This document shows positions 8,687-17,467 of a stretch of DNA of 64,000 bases, piece by piece. The DNA comes from Pseudobutyrivibrio sp. (GTDB lineage Bacteria > Bacillota > Clostridia > Lachnospirales > Lachnospiraceae): contig JAILGH010000057.1 in the NCBI GenBank assembly GCA_024697025.1, forward strand, positions 17,784 to 81,783, given 5' to 3'. Made by a program: the position numbers and the translations under genes. Within the stretch, counting starts at the first letter, position 1, and each line of letters begins with the position of its first letter. The notes under the pieces were generated by a model that made no database searches, was not told the DNA's origin, and was given only the letters and a program-made list of their open reading frames with translations.

Positions 8687-9840
8687 TGATTTATTTTGAT
8701 AATTCAGCCACCACAAGGTGCTGCGATGAGGCTATGGCTATAATGCAAGAATGCCTACAGGTAAACTATGGCAATCCATCGTCGCTACACAGTATGGGCT
8801 TTAAAGGAAAGGACTATTTGAAGGATGCCAGAGATATTATTTCAGGCATTTTAAAGGTTCAGTCTAAGGAGATTTACTTTACTTCTGGAGGAACAGAGGG
8901 TAACAATCTAGCAATCAAAGGCGGTGTAGAGGCCAAGAAGCGCAGAGGTAATCACATTATTTCAACTAAGATTGAGCATGCCAGCGTGGCTAACCCTATC
9001 AAATACCTTGAAAAGCAAGGCTTTGAGGTGACATATCTTGGCACAGACGAATATGGAGTTATTTCTCTAGAGGAGCTTAAGGCCAGCCTTAGAGAGGATA
9101 CAATCTTTGTTTCTATTATGATGGTAAACAACGAGATTGGCTCAGTTCAGCCCATTGCTGAGGCCGGAAAGATTATTAAGGATTTCAACAAAGAGATACT
9201 ATTTCACGTAGATGCTATTCAGGCTTTTGGCAAGATGAAGATTCTTCCTAAAAAGATGAATATCGATTTGCTCACAGTTAGCGGTCACAAGATTCACGGC
9301 CCAAAGGGTTCTGGATTTATATATATTAACGAGACAATCTTTAATATAATGGTTCCACAGATTTTAGGTGGAGGCCACGAGAGAGGTATGCGCTCCGGCA
9401 CAGAGAATGTTCCAGCGATAGCTGGTCTCGGTATTGCTGCGAAGGCTGCTTATGATAACCTTGACAGCAATCGCGAGCACATGTATGCTATGAGACGGCG
9501 ATTAATTCAGGGTGTTTCTGATATTGATGGTGTCAGCGTTAATGGTCATGTGGACGATGAGAGTGCGCCACATATTGTTAGTGTATCTATCAAGGGCAAT
9601 CGTACGAGAGCACAGGTTATCCTAAATGCTTTACAGGATAGCTATGGCATCTTCGTCTCAGCTGGTTCTGCTTGTTCATCCAACAAGCCTGCCATCAGTG
9701 AAACCCTTAAATCAATCGGGCTTGAAAAGGATTTGTTAGAGCGTACAATTCGCTTTAGCTTTAGCCCGGACAATACAATGGAAGAGGTGGAGGAGGCCAT
9801 CAAGGCCCTTACTGCTTTAGTTCCAATGATGACTAAATAA
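8686..9840 (+). CDS. Cysteine desulfurase (NifS/IscS-like), probable sulfur donor for ThiI
   Basis: This class V aminotransferase-fold, PLP-dependent enzyme removes sulfur from cysteine as an enzyme-bound persulfide. The 384-aa protein shows YFDNSATT at the N-terminus, TSGGTEGNNLAIKG, the PLP lysine in SGHKIHGPKGSG (about residue 205), the RSGTENV motif and the catalytic cysteine in SAGSACSS (about residue 328). No IscU or IscR gene is adjacent. It lies 24 bases before thiI. In Bacillus the corresponding pair NifZ-ThiI makes 4-thiouridine in tRNA, so this copy most likely serves ThiI. Confidence 0.93.
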   Translation: MIYFDNSATTRCCDEAMAIMQECLQVNYGNPSSLHSMGFKGKDYLKDARDIISGILKVQSKEIYFTSGGTEGNNLAIKGGVEAKKRRGNHIISTKIEHASVANPIKYLEKQGFEVTYLGTDEYGVISLEELKASLREDTIFVSIMMVNNEIGSVQPIAEAGKIIKDFNKEILFHVDAIQAFGKMKILPKKMNIDLLTVSGHKIHGPKGSGFIYINETIFNIMVPQILGGGHERGMRSGTENVPAIAGLGIAAKAAYDNLDSNREHMYAMRRRLIQGVSDIDGVSVNGHVDDESAPHIVSVSIKGNRTRAQVILNALQDSYGIFVSAGSACSSNKPAISETLKSIGLEKDLLERTIRFSFSPDNTMEEVEEAIKALTALVPMMTK

Positions 9841-9864
9841 GTTATTCTCATGAAGGAGATTTAA

Positions 9865-11046
9865 ATGAATTACCAGGCTTTTTTGATTAAGTATTCAGAG
9901 ATAGGCGTAAAGGGCAAGAATCGTTTTATGTTTGAGGACGCTCTTGTTACACAGATAAAGCGTTCTTTAGATAGAGTAGAGGGCAAGTTTATAGTTCGTA
10001 AGCAAAGCGGACGTATTTTTGTTGCCGTTGAAGGCGAGTATGATTACGACGAGGCAGTTGAAGCCCTTCAGCATGTGTTCGGTGTCAGCGCTATTTGTCC
10101 TACAGTTGTTGTTCCTGATGAGGGCTTCGACAAGATGGCAGAGGATGTCATCAAATATGTGGACGAAGAGTTCCCTGACAAGAACTTCTCATTTAAGGTA
10201 ATGGGACGTCGTGCCAACAAGAAGTATCCAATGACTTCAATGGAGGTTGCGGCAGAGATTGGAGCACGTCTTTTAGATGCTTTCCCAGAGATGCATGTAG
10301 ATGTTCATCATCCCGAGAAGATTATATACGTTGAAGTTAGAGAGAACATTGCTATCTATTCAACTGAGATTCCTGGTCCATGTGGCATGCCAGTGGGCAC
10401 AGCCGGCAAGGCAATGCTTCTCCTTTCAGGTGGTATCGATTCACCGGTTGCAGGCTACATGATTGCAAAGCGTGGTGTTAAGCTTGCAGCTACATATTTC
10501 CATGCACCACCTTACACATCTGAGCAGGCCAAGAACAAGGTTGTGGATTTGGCAAAGCTTGTTGCCAAGTACTCTGGACCTATTGACTTACATATTGTCA
10601 ACTTTACTGATATTCAGCTTTATATCTATGAGAAGTGTGCTCACGAAGAGCTTACAATCATTATGCGTAGATATATGATGAGAATAGCTGAGTATTTTGC
10701 TAAGGAAAACGATTGCCTTGGACTTGTAACAGGCGAGTCAATTGGGCAAGTGGCAAGCCAGACTATGCAGTCACTTAACTGTACAAATGCAGTTTGTTCC
10801 CTTCCTGTATACAGACCACTTATCGCTTTCGATAAGCAGGACATTGTAGATATTTCTGAAAAGATTGATACATACGAGACTTCAATCCTTCCATATGAGG
10901 ATTGCTGTACAATTTTCGTAGCAAAGCATCCTGTTACTAAGCCAAAGCTTGAGGCTATTGAAAAGCACGAGCATAATTTGGATGAAAAGATAGATGAGCT
11001 TATGAAGCAAGCTATTGATACAGTTGAGATAATCAAGGTTAGATAA
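9865..11046 (+). CDS. thiI: tRNA 4-thiouridine synthase ThiI (no rhodanese domain)
   Basis: ThiI adenylates and thiolates U8 of tRNA and can feed thiamine synthesis. The 393-aa protein has an N-terminal ferredoxin-like region, a THUMP domain (about residues 60-165) and a PP-loop ATPase domain with LLSGGIDSPVAGYM (about residue 187). It ends about residue 390 and lacks the C-terminal rhodanese domain of the E. coli enzyme, as in Bacillus, where sulfur comes directly from the neighbouring NifS-like desulfurase. RBS AAGGAG is present. A bidirectional terminator follows. Confidence 0.96.
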   Translation: MNYQAFLIKYSEIGVKGKNRFMFEDALVTQIKRSLDRVEGKFIVRKQSGRIFVAVEGEYDYDEAVEALQHVFGVSAICPTVVVPDEGFDKMAEDVIKYVDEEFPDKNFSFKVMGRRANKKYPMTSMEVAAEIGARLLDAFPEMHVDVHHPEKIIYVEVRENIAIYSTEIPGPCGMPVGTAGKAMLLLSGGIDSPVAGYMIAKRGVKLAATYFHAPPYTSEQAKNKVVDLAKLVAKYSGPIDLHIVNFTDIQLYIYEKCAHEELTIIMRRYMMRIAEYFAKENDCLGLVTGESIGQVASQTMQSLNCTNAVCSLPVYRPLIAFDKQDIVDISEKIDTYETSILPYEDCCTIFVAKHPVTKPKLEAIEKHEHNLDEKIDELMKQAIDTVEIIKVR

Positions 11047-11052
11047 CAAAAA

Positions 11053-11080
11053 AGGAGCTTTGCAATTAAGCAAAGCTCCT
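11053..11080. terminator. Bidirectional terminator between thiI and the HPr-like gene
   Basis: AGGAGCTTTGC (11053-11063) and GCAAAGCTCCT (11070-11080) form a perfect 11-bp stem with a 6-base loop. The upstream A-run reads as a T-run on the minus strand, so the strongest termination should be for the minus-strand gene; on the plus strand AATATTT follows. Confidence 0.85.
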
Positions 11081-11102
11081 AATATTTACCACTTAAGTAG
11101 GA

Positions 11103-11333
11103 TTAAACGATGTAATCCTTTAATGTAGACATAACGTCTTCTGCATCACCCTCAGCGTGAACTGTAAGATCGATTGGCTTAGATAAGTCAAGTGAGAATA
11201 TACCCATGATAGACTTAGCATCGATAACATAACGTCCGCTAACAAGATCAAAATCATAATCGAACTGGCTGATTGTGTTTACAAATGACTTTACCTTGTC
11301 GATTGAGTTAAGAGAAATTTGAACTGTTTTCAT
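11103..11333 (-). CDS. HPr-like protein lacking the usual phosphorylatable histidine
   Basis: This 76-aa protein has the size and layout of HPr (PTS phosphocarrier): beta-strand start MKTVQISLNS, the helix with the hydrophobic pattern of KVKSFVNTISQF, DYDFDLVSGRYVIDAKSIMGIFSLDLS corresponding to the regulatory Ser46 region (KSIMG), and a final helix DAEDVMSTLKDYI. The conserved GLHARPA active-site motif is absent; there is no His in the first 50 residues. It therefore cannot act as a standard EI-to-EII phosphocarrier. The KSIMGIFSLDLS stretch keeps a potential Ser46-like site, so a Crh-like regulatory role is possible but unproven. GAGGAGG lies upstream of the ATG. Confidence 0.8.
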   Translation of the reverse strand: MKTVQISLNSIDKVKSFVNTISQFDYDFDLVSGRYVIDAKSIMGIFSLDLSKPIDLTVHAEGDAEDVMSTLKDYIV

Positions 11334-11448
11334 GCTGCTGCCTCCTCAATAGTTTTATAATTTATATATAGGATTATACTAAAGCATAGGTGGTTAAAAG
11401 TCAACAAAACTATTGAATATTACGGTAATTAGAAAGGTTTTAAATACA

Positions 11449-12768
11449 ATGAAAAAAGCCGCATTACACAACCTTGGTTGCAAGGTTAATGCATACGAAA
11501 CGGAAGCCATGGAAGAGCTTTTAAAAAAGGATGGATTTACTATCGTTGGATTTGATGAAGTGGCTGATGTGTATGTTATCAACACATGTTCTGTTACTAA
11601 TATTGCAGATAGAAAATCCCGTCAGATGATTCATAAATGCAAGAAGATGAATCCTGACGCATGTGTAGTTGCTGCCGGCTGCTATGTTCAAAACTTTGGA
11701 AAGGATATTCCTGAGGAGCTTGGCGCTGACATCATCATTGGTAACAACAAAAAGAACGACTTGGTTGAGAGAATCCATGAGTACTACGCTAATTTGGATA
11801 AGCAGCCAATTCTTGATTATATAGATATTAACGATGGCAATGTTTCATACGAAAACATGCACATTGAAAAGGACTCAGAGCATACAAGAGCCTTCTTGAA
11901 GGTACAGGATGGGTGCAATCAGTTTTGCAGCTACTGCATCATCCCTTTTGCAAGAGGTCGTATTAGAAGCCGTGAAATAGGAGACGTAGTTGAAGAGGTT
12001 AAAGGTCTTGCTAAAAATGGCTACAAAGAGGTGGTTATCACAGGTATTCATTTAAGCTCCTTTGGCAGTGGCACGGAGTTTACTCTGGCGGATTTACTTG
12101 AGGCTGTTCATGAAGTTGATGGCATCGAAAGAATTAGACTTGGTTCCCTTGAACCACAGATTGTAACAGAGGATTTTGCAAAGAGAGTTTCTGCTCTTTA
12201 CAAGATGTGTCCTCATTTTCATTTGTCTCTTCAATCAGGTTGCGACACTGTATTAAAGAGAATGAACAGAAAATACACAATTGAACAGTATACTAAGGGA
12301 GTAGAGATTCTTAGAAAGTATTTCAAGGATCCAGCAATCACTACAGATATCATTGTGGGATTTCCAGGTGAGACAGAGGAAGAGTACAAGGTAACAGAGG
12401 ATTATGTTCACGAGATTGCCTTTTATGAGCTTCATGTATTTGCCTATTCTAAGCGTGCCGGAACCAAGGCTGCAACTATGCCAAATCAGATTGCAAATAC
12501 AATAAAAAAGCAGCGTAGTGCAAGCTTAATAGCTGCTGGAAATGAAAGCACTTTAGCCTATAGAAAGGCCCACATTGGTCAGACTTTAGACATTCTCTTT
12601 GAGGAAAAGGCATTGATTTCAGGGCAGGAGTATTTTGTAGGATTTTCAAAAGAATACATTAAGTGTGCTGTTAAGGCTTATGATAATCAGGACTTATCCA
12701 ACTGCATTATCAAGGCCCGAGCCGTTGATATAACTGAGGATGGACAGTACTTGGTTGTTGAAATTTAA
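11449..12768 (+). CDS. mtaB: tRNA t6A37 methylthiotransferase MtaB
   Basis: MtaB converts t6A37 to ms2t6A37 in tRNAs reading ANN codons, using two [4Fe-4S] clusters and SAM. The 439-aa protein has the N-terminal UPF0004 domain (HNLGCKVNAYETEAM, NTCSVTN, AAGCYVQ), the radical-SAM domain with CNQFCSYCIIPFARGR (CxxxCxxC around residue 155), LSLQSGCDTVLKRMNR, and a C-terminal TRAM domain. ATG 11449 with AGAAAGG upstream is preferred to the TTG at 11413. The HNLGCKVN start is the MtaB form rather than MiaB. Confidence 0.95.
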   Translation: MKKAALHNLGCKVNAYETEAMEELLKKDGFTIVGFDEVADVYVINTCSVTNIADRKSRQMIHKCKKMNPDACVVAAGCYVQNFGKDIPEELGADIIIGNNKKNDLVERIHEYYANLDKQPILDYIDINDGNVSYENMHIEKDSEHTRAFLKVQDGCNQFCSYCIIPFARGRIRSREIGDVVEEVKGLAKNGYKEVVITGIHLSSFGSGTEFTLADLLEAVHEVDGIERIRLGSLEPQIVTEDFAKRVSALYKMCPHFHLSLQSGCDTVLKRMNRKYTIEQYTKGVEILRKYFKDPAITTDIIVGFPGETEEEYKVTEDYVHEIAFYELHVFAYSKRAGTKAATMPNQIANTIKKQRSASLIAAGNESTLAYRKAHIGQTLDILFEEKALISGQEYFVGFSKEYIKCAVKAYDNQDLSNCIIKARAVDITEDGQYLVVEI

Positions 12769-12839
12769 GGCTTACTATATTACAATAAATGCAGTAATGG
12801 TTGCTATATTGTGGGATATTATTGAGAGACGAGGTAATT

Positions 12840-13106
12840 ATGGCAGATTTAAGTAACACACAATATTTTAAGGTTCAGAAGGATAATCCTGTTGGAGTTA
12901 AAGAGGTTATCGAGCAGGTATACAGTGCCTTATCGGAAAAAGGCTACAATCCAGTGAACCAGATTGTGGGGTACATTATGTCTGGTGATCCTACATATAT
13001 TACCAGTCATAATAATGCTAGAAGCCTTATTATGAAGGTTGAACGTGATGAGCTTGTAGAAGAGCTTTTAAAGGAATACATTTCTAGTGAAAGCTGGAGC
13101 AAGTAA
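12840..13106 (+). CDS. ireB: IreB-family regulatory phosphoprotein (UPF0297)
   Basis: This 88-aa protein matches the IreB/YrzL family (DUF965): FKVQ near residue 10, a helical middle [42 protein letters not shown] with the characteristic NPINQIVGY-like and SGDPTYI motifs, and a helical end. In enterococci IreB is phosphorylated on N-terminal threonines by the PASTA kinase IreK and influences cell-wall stress tolerance; here Thr7 is a candidate. The start is ATG 12840 with GAGG upstream. The stop overlaps the ruvX start by one base. Confidence 0.94.
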   Translation: MADLSNTQYFKVQKDNPVGVKEVIEQVYSALSEKGYNPVNQIVGYIMSGDPTYITSHNNARSLIMKVERDELVEELLKEYISSESWSK

Positions 13107-13531
13107 TGGCAAGTAGAATTCTAGGTCTTGATTATGGAACCAAAACTGTGGGGGTCGCTATTAGTGACCCTTTGCTTTTGACTGCACAAGAGTTTGAGAC
13201 AATTACTCGTGAGCGAGCTAGTGCACTGAGGCACACTTTGGTACGTATCAAGGAAATATGTGAAGAATATCAGGTGGATGAAATTGTCCTTGGCTATCCC
13301 CGCAACATGGATGATAGCGAGGGCTTTCGTTGTGAGGACACGCTCAAATTTAAAGCACTACTTGAAAAGCGTGTTGATATCCCAATCACACTTGTAGATG
13401 AGAGACTTACTACCGTATATGCGGATGAGATTCTCGAGGAATCTGGAGTAGCCAAGAAGGACCGCAAAAAGGTTATCGACCAAATTGCGGCAGCAATCAT
13501 TCTCCAGGATTACTTAGATAACCGCAAGTAA
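13106..13531 (+). CDS. ruvX: Putative pre-16S rRNA nuclease / Holliday-junction resolvase-like YqgF
   Basis: This 141-aa RNase H-fold protein has RILGLDYGTKTVGVAISDP at the N-terminus (catalytic Asp), EIVLGYPRNMD (about residue 60) and VDERLTTVYADEIL (about residue 98), with DQIAAAIILQDYLD at the end. YqgF is implicated in the final maturation of the 16S rRNA 5' end in E. coli; a resolvase role is older and less certain. The ireB-ruvX-DUF1292 order is conserved in Firmicutes (yrzL-yrrK-yrzB in Bacillus). Confidence 0.95.
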   Translation: MASRILGLDYGTKTVGVAISDPLLLTAQEFETITRERASALRHTLVRIKEICEEYQVDEIVLGYPRNMDDSEGFRCEDTLKFKALLEKRVDIPITLVDERLTTVYADEILEESGVAKKDRKKVIDQIAAAIILQDYLDNRK

Positions 13532-13589
13532 TAATGGTTAGCAGGCTAAGGTAACACTTAGTCGTTAGATAATTATTGAAGGAGTGTTT

Positions 13590-13853
13590 ATGGAAAAGAT
13601 AATTTTAGCTGGCGCAGATGGTGAAGATTTGACTTTTTATGTACTTGAAGAGACCCAGCTTTCAGGATACAAATATTTATTAGTTTGCGATAGCGAAGAT
13701 GAAAATGAGGATAGTGAAGCAACTATCTTAAAAGAGATTGCAGAGGAAGGCGAAGACGTTGTCTACGAATTTGTTGAAGATGACGTTGAGTTTGATGCTG
13801 TAGCAAAACTTTTTGATGAGTTAGTTGGCGAGGATGCTGACATTGAATTTTAA
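13590..13853 (+). CDS. DUF1292 family acidic protein
   Basis: This 87-aa highly acidic protein matches DUF1292 (Bacillus YrzB): DGEDLTFYVLEETQLSGYKYLLV followed by a Glu/Asp-rich second half. Its function is unknown. ATG 13590 fits the AAGGAG at 13579-13584 better than the GTG within it. It is the third gene of the ireB-ruvX set. Confidence 0.9.
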   Translation: MEKIILAGADGEDLTFYVLEETQLSGYKYLLVCDSEDENEDSEATILKEIAEEGEDVVYEFVEDDVEFDAVAKLFDELVGEDADIEF

Positions 13854-13885
13854 TTAAATTTTATTGAATTTAGGAGGTTTATTTT

Positions 13886-15562
13886 TTGAAAAAGACAACT
13901 GAACAGACAGCTGAAAGGCTGAAGATTATTCCACTTGGAGGTCTTGAGCAAATCGGCATGAATATTACTGCTTTCGAATATGGAGACAGTATTATTGTGG
14001 TGGATTGCGGACTTTCATTTCCTGAGGACGATATGCTGGGCGTGGATCTGGTTATTCCAGATGTAACATATCTCAAGGAAAACCAAGACAAGATTAAGGG
14101 ATTCTTTATCACCCATGGTCACGAGGACCATATTGGGGCGATTCCTTATGTATTTAAGGAGCTTAATGTTTGTCCTATTTATTCAACTAAGCTTACCAAT
14201 GGTCTTATCGAGCACAAGCTCGAGGAGCACAAGATGCTTACCAAGGTTAAGCGTAAGGTAGTTAAATACGGTACACATATTAACGCTGGCGATTTTAGAG
14301 TTGAGTTTATCCGTACTAATCATAGTATTCAGGATGCTGCAGCTTTAGCAATTTATTCACCAGCTGGTATTGTTGTGCACACAGGCGATTTTAAGGTTGA
14401 TTACACACCTGTTTACGGTGACCCTATCGATTTACAGCGCCTTGGTGAAATCGGCAGGAAGGGTGTACTTGCCCTTATGTGTGATAGTACTAACGCAGAA
14501 CGTCCTGGCTTTACTGCATCAGAGAAGACGGTTGGTAAAACCATCGATTCTATTTTTGCAGACAATGACAAGACACGTATTATCATTGCAACATTTGCAT
14601 CAAATGTAGACAGAGTTCAGCAGATTATCAATTCTGCAGATAAATATGGACGTAAGGTATGTGTGGAGGGCCGTTCAATGGTCAACACAATTGATACAGC
14701 TCAGAAGCTTGGATACCTTCAGATTCCAGACAATACACTTATCGATATTGAGTCACTTAAGGCTTATCCAGATGAGAAGGTTGTTCTTGTAACAACAGGT
14801 TCTCAGGGAGAGTCAATGGCTGCACTTTCCCGCATGGCCAATGGTACCCACAAAAAGGTACAGATTAAGCCGGGTGATATGATAGTATTTTCTTCTCATC
14901 CAATACCTGGTAATGAGAAGGCAGTATCAAATGTTATTAATGACTTAACTATGCGCGGTGCACAGATTGTTATGCAGGATGTTCACGTTTCAGGCCATGC
15001 CTGCGCTGAGGAAATCAAGCTTATTTATTCTCTGGTACGTCCTCAGTTTGCAATTCCTGTACACGGTGAGTTCAAGCACCTTACAGCTCAGGCCAAGATT
15101 GCAGAGTCCCTTGGTTGGGATCACGACCACATCAAGATTATTCGTTCAGGCGATATTCTTGAGCTTGGTGACAACTATTCCAAGATTACAGGTCACGTAC
15201 ACACAGGTGCAATTATGGTTGATGGTATCGGTGTTGGTGATGTAGGTAACATCGTACTTAGAGATAGACAGAAGCTTGCGGAGGATGGAATCATTATCGT
15301 AGTGCTTACACTTGATTCTGCTTCTGGTACAGTTTTGGCTGGTCCTGATATTGTTTCTCGAGGCTTCGTTTACGTTAGAGATTCAGAGGACTTAATGGAG
15401 AGTGCTCGCGCAGTGCTTGCAGATACTGTTGAGTCTCTTGAAGAAAAGAATATTACTGATTGGAACAAGATTAAGGGTGATATCAGAGACAACCTTTCTG
15501 ATTTTGTATGGCACGAGACACAGCGTCGTCCTATGATTATTCCAATCATTATGGAAGTTTAA
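13886..15562 (+). CDS. rnj: Ribonuclease J
   Basis: RNase J is a metallo-beta-lactamase/beta-CASP enzyme that degrades and matures RNA with 5'-exonuclease and endonuclease activity. The 558-aa length is typical. Visible are GLEQIGMNITAFEYGD, the zinc motif THGHEDHIGAIPYV (about residue 77), HSIQDAAALAI, HTGDFKVDYTP, DSTNAERPGFT, the beta-CASP part TTGSQGESMAALSRMA and HVSGHACAEEIKL, then the C-terminal domain. The start is TTG, supported by AGGAGG at 13872-13877, eight bases upstream. Confidence 0.97.
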   Translation: MKKTTEQTAERLKIIPLGGLEQIGMNITAFEYGDSIIVVDCGLSFPEDDMLGVDLVIPDVTYLKENQDKIKGFFITHGHEDHIGAIPYVFKELNVCPIYSTKLTNGLIEHKLEEHKMLTKVKRKVVKYGTHINAGDFRVEFIRTNHSIQDAAALAIYSPAGIVVHTGDFKVDYTPVYGDPIDLQRLGEIGRKGVLALMCDSTNAERPGFTASEKTVGKTIDSIFADNDKTRIIIATFASNVDRVQQIINSADKYGRKVCVEGRSMVNTIDTAQKLGYLQIPDNTLIDIESLKAYPDEKVVLVTTGSQGESMAALSRMANGTHKKVQIKPGDMIVFSSHPIPGNEKAVSNVINDLTMRGAQIVMQDVHVSGHACAEEIKLIYSLVRPQFAIPVHGEFKHLTAQAKIAESLGWDHDHIKIIRSGDILELGDNYSKITGHVHTGAIMVDGIGVGDVGNIVLRDRQKLAEDGIIIVVLTLDSASGTVLAGPDIVSRGFVYVRDSEDLMESARAVLADTVESLEEKNITDWNKIKGDIRDNLSDFVWHETQRRPMIIPIIMEV

Positions 15563-15563
15563 G

Positions 15564-16205
15564 ATGATAGTCGATGAGAGATATACCACTTATTTAAACA
15601 GCCTTTATCCAGAGCTTAGTCCTGTTCTTAAGGAGATTCAGCAGGAGGCAATTGAAAGCTATGTGCCTATCATTAGGCCAGAGACCGTAAATTTGCTTCA
15701 GCTGTTGCTTAAGATGAACAAGCCTAAGAACATTCTTGAGGTAGGGGCAGCGGTAGGTTTTTCAGCCAATCTTATGGCAGAAACTGTTGGCGACGATGTT
15801 CCTATTACTACAATTGAGAATTACGAGCCACGTATTCCTATCGCAAATGCGAATTTTAAACGAACAGGAAGAGACAAGCAAATAACCTTACTTGAGGGTG
15901 ATGCTATGGAGATTCTTCCCACACTTAAAGGCCCTTACGATTTTATTTTTATGGATGCAGCTAAGGGTCAATACATTAACTTTTGGCCAGAGATTAAACG
16001 TCTTTTGTCAAAAGGTGGCGTTGTTGTTACTGACAACGTTTTGCAGGACGGGGATATTATTGAATCTCGTTTTGCTATAACCCGGAGAAACAGAACCATT
16101 CACAAGAGAATGAGAGATTACTTATACGAATTGACTCATGATGAAGGTTTTTCTACTACGATTCTTCCATTGGGGGATGGAGTTAGTATTAGCGTGAAAG
16201 GATAA
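15564..16205 (+). CDS. trmR: SAM-dependent O-methyltransferase, TrmR-like (tRNA 5-hydroxyuridine methyltransferase)
   Basis: This 213-aa protein belongs to the catechol-O-methyltransferase-like Methyltransf_3 family: NILEVGAAVGFSANLMAE (SAM motif I, about residue 52), TIENYEPRI, LLEGDAMEILPTL and FIFMDAAKGQYINFWPEIKRLL with the metal-binding Asp, then VVTDNVLQDG. In Bacillus the orthologue YrrM is TrmR, which methylates 5-hydroxyuridine at tRNA position 34. The following U32 gene corresponds to TrhP, which makes that hydroxyl, so the two form a two-step pathway. The start is one base after the RNase J stop. Confidence 0.88.
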   Translation: MIVDERYTTYLNSLYPELSPVLKEIQQEAIESYVPIIRPETVNLLQLLLKMNKPKNILEVGAAVGFSANLMAETVGDDVPITTIENYEPRIPIANANFKRTGRDKQITLLEGDAMEILPTLKGPYDFIFMDAAKGQYINFWPEIKRLLSKGGVVVTDNVLQDGDIIESRFAITRRNRTIHKRMRDYLYELTHDEGFSTTILPLGDGVSISVKG

Positions 16206-16207
16206 TA

Positions 16208-17434
16208 ATGAGAAATACAGAGTTATTAGTTCCAGCAAGTAGCCTTGAGGTACTTAAGGTTGCAGTTATCTATGGAGCAGATGCAGTTTATATTGGTGGA
16301 GAAGTTTACGGTCTTAGAGCTAAGGCCAAGAATTTCTCAAAAGAAGACATGATTGAGGGCATCAAGTTTGCCCATGACCATGGTGTAAAGGTTTATGTTA
16401 CTGCTAATATCTTAGCCCACAATGAGGATTTAGAGGGAGTTAAGGAGTATTTCAAGGAGCTTAATGAGATTAAGCCAGATGCTCTTATTATTGCTGACCC
16501 AGCTGTGTTTATGCTTGCAAAGGAGATATGTCCAGATATTGAAAGGCATGTCAGCACTCAGGCAAATAACACCAACTACGGCACATACAAGTTTTGGTAT
16601 GACCTTGGGGCCACAAGAGTTGTTTCTGCCAGAGAGTTATCTCTTGCAGAGATTAAAGAAATCAGAGCCAACATTCCAGATGATTTGGAGATAGAGACAT
16701 TCATTCACGGTGCAATGTGTATTTCATATTCTGGTAGATGTCTTCTTTCCAATTACTTTGTTGGAAGAGATGCCAATCATGGAGAGTGCACACATCCATG
16801 TCGTTGGAAGTACGCAGTGGTTGAGGAGCAGCGTCCAGGTGAGTACCTTCCAGTTGAGGAAAACGAGCGCGGCACCTACATCTTTAACTCTAAAGATTTG
16901 TGCATGATTGAGCATGTGCCAGATTTACTTGAGTCAGGTATCGACAGCTTTAAGATAGAAGGTCGTATGAAGACAGCGCTTTATGTTGCAACAGTTGCAC
17001 GTACCTATCGCAAGGCTATCGATGATTGCAAGGAATCAGTCGAAAAGTACGAGGCAAATCTTGACTGGTACAAGGAGCAGATTGCTGCATGTACTTACCG
17101 TCAGTTTACAACTGGATTCTTCTATGGAAAGCCATCGGAGGAGTCTCAGATTTATGACAATAACACATACAATATCGGATATACATATTTGGGTATTGCT
17201 GGTCCTACTAATTCTGAAGGATACTTTGAAATTGAGCAACGTAATAAATTTTCAGTGGGCGAAACTATTGAAATTATGAAGCCAAACGGAGATAATATAA
17301 GTGTAGATGTTTTAGGTATCAAAAACGAAGAAGGGGAGGATATGGATAGCTGTCCACATCCAAAGCAAAAGCTCTTTATCAAGCTTAGTGTATCCCCTGA
17401 CGAGTTTGATATTTTAAGACGCAAAGAGGCATGA
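16208..17434 (+). CDS. trhP: U32 peptidase-family protein, TrhP-like tRNA hydroxylation protein
   Basis: This 408-aa protein has the U32 signature ETFIHGAMCISYSGRCLLSNYFVGRD with the conserved cysteines (CISYSGRC, ECTHPCRW) and a TIM-barrel N-terminal half (ELLVPASSLEVLKVAVIYGADAVYIGG). Family members long annotated as collagenases are now linked to prephenate-dependent 5-hydroxylation of tRNA U34 (E. coli TrhP/YegQ; Bacillus YrrN/YrrO). Conserved clustered cysteines fit an iron-sulfur site. It is 2 bases after the TrmR-like methyltransferase, strongly supporting the ho5U/mo5U pathway. Confidence 0.88.
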   Translation: MRNTELLVPASSLEVLKVAVIYGADAVYIGGEVYGLRAKAKNFSKEDMIEGIKFAHDHGVKVYVTANILAHNEDLEGVKEYFKELNEIKPDALIIADPAVFMLAKEICPDIERHVSTQANNTNYGTYKFWYDLGATRVVSARELSLAEIKEIRANIPDDLEIETFIHGAMCISYSGRCLLSNYFVGRDANHGECTHPCRWKYAVVEEQRPGEYLPVEENERGTYIFNSKDLCMIEHVPDLLESGIDSFKIEGRMKTALYVATVARTYRKAIDDCKESVEKYEANLDWYKEQIAACTYRQFTTGFFYGKPSEESQIYDNNTYNIGYTYLGIAGPTNSEGYFEIEQRNKFSVGETIEIMKPNGDNISVDVLGIKNEEGEDMDSCPHPKQKLFIKLSVSPDEFDILRRKEA

Positions 17435-17467
17435 AATTAATAAGTGTTTTTACGAGGAGAATAGGGG

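Noticed and set aside
10641..11036. A 131-aa minus-strand frame inside thiI
   Set aside because: It is opposite a well-supported PP-loop gene, has no RBS and no known motif.
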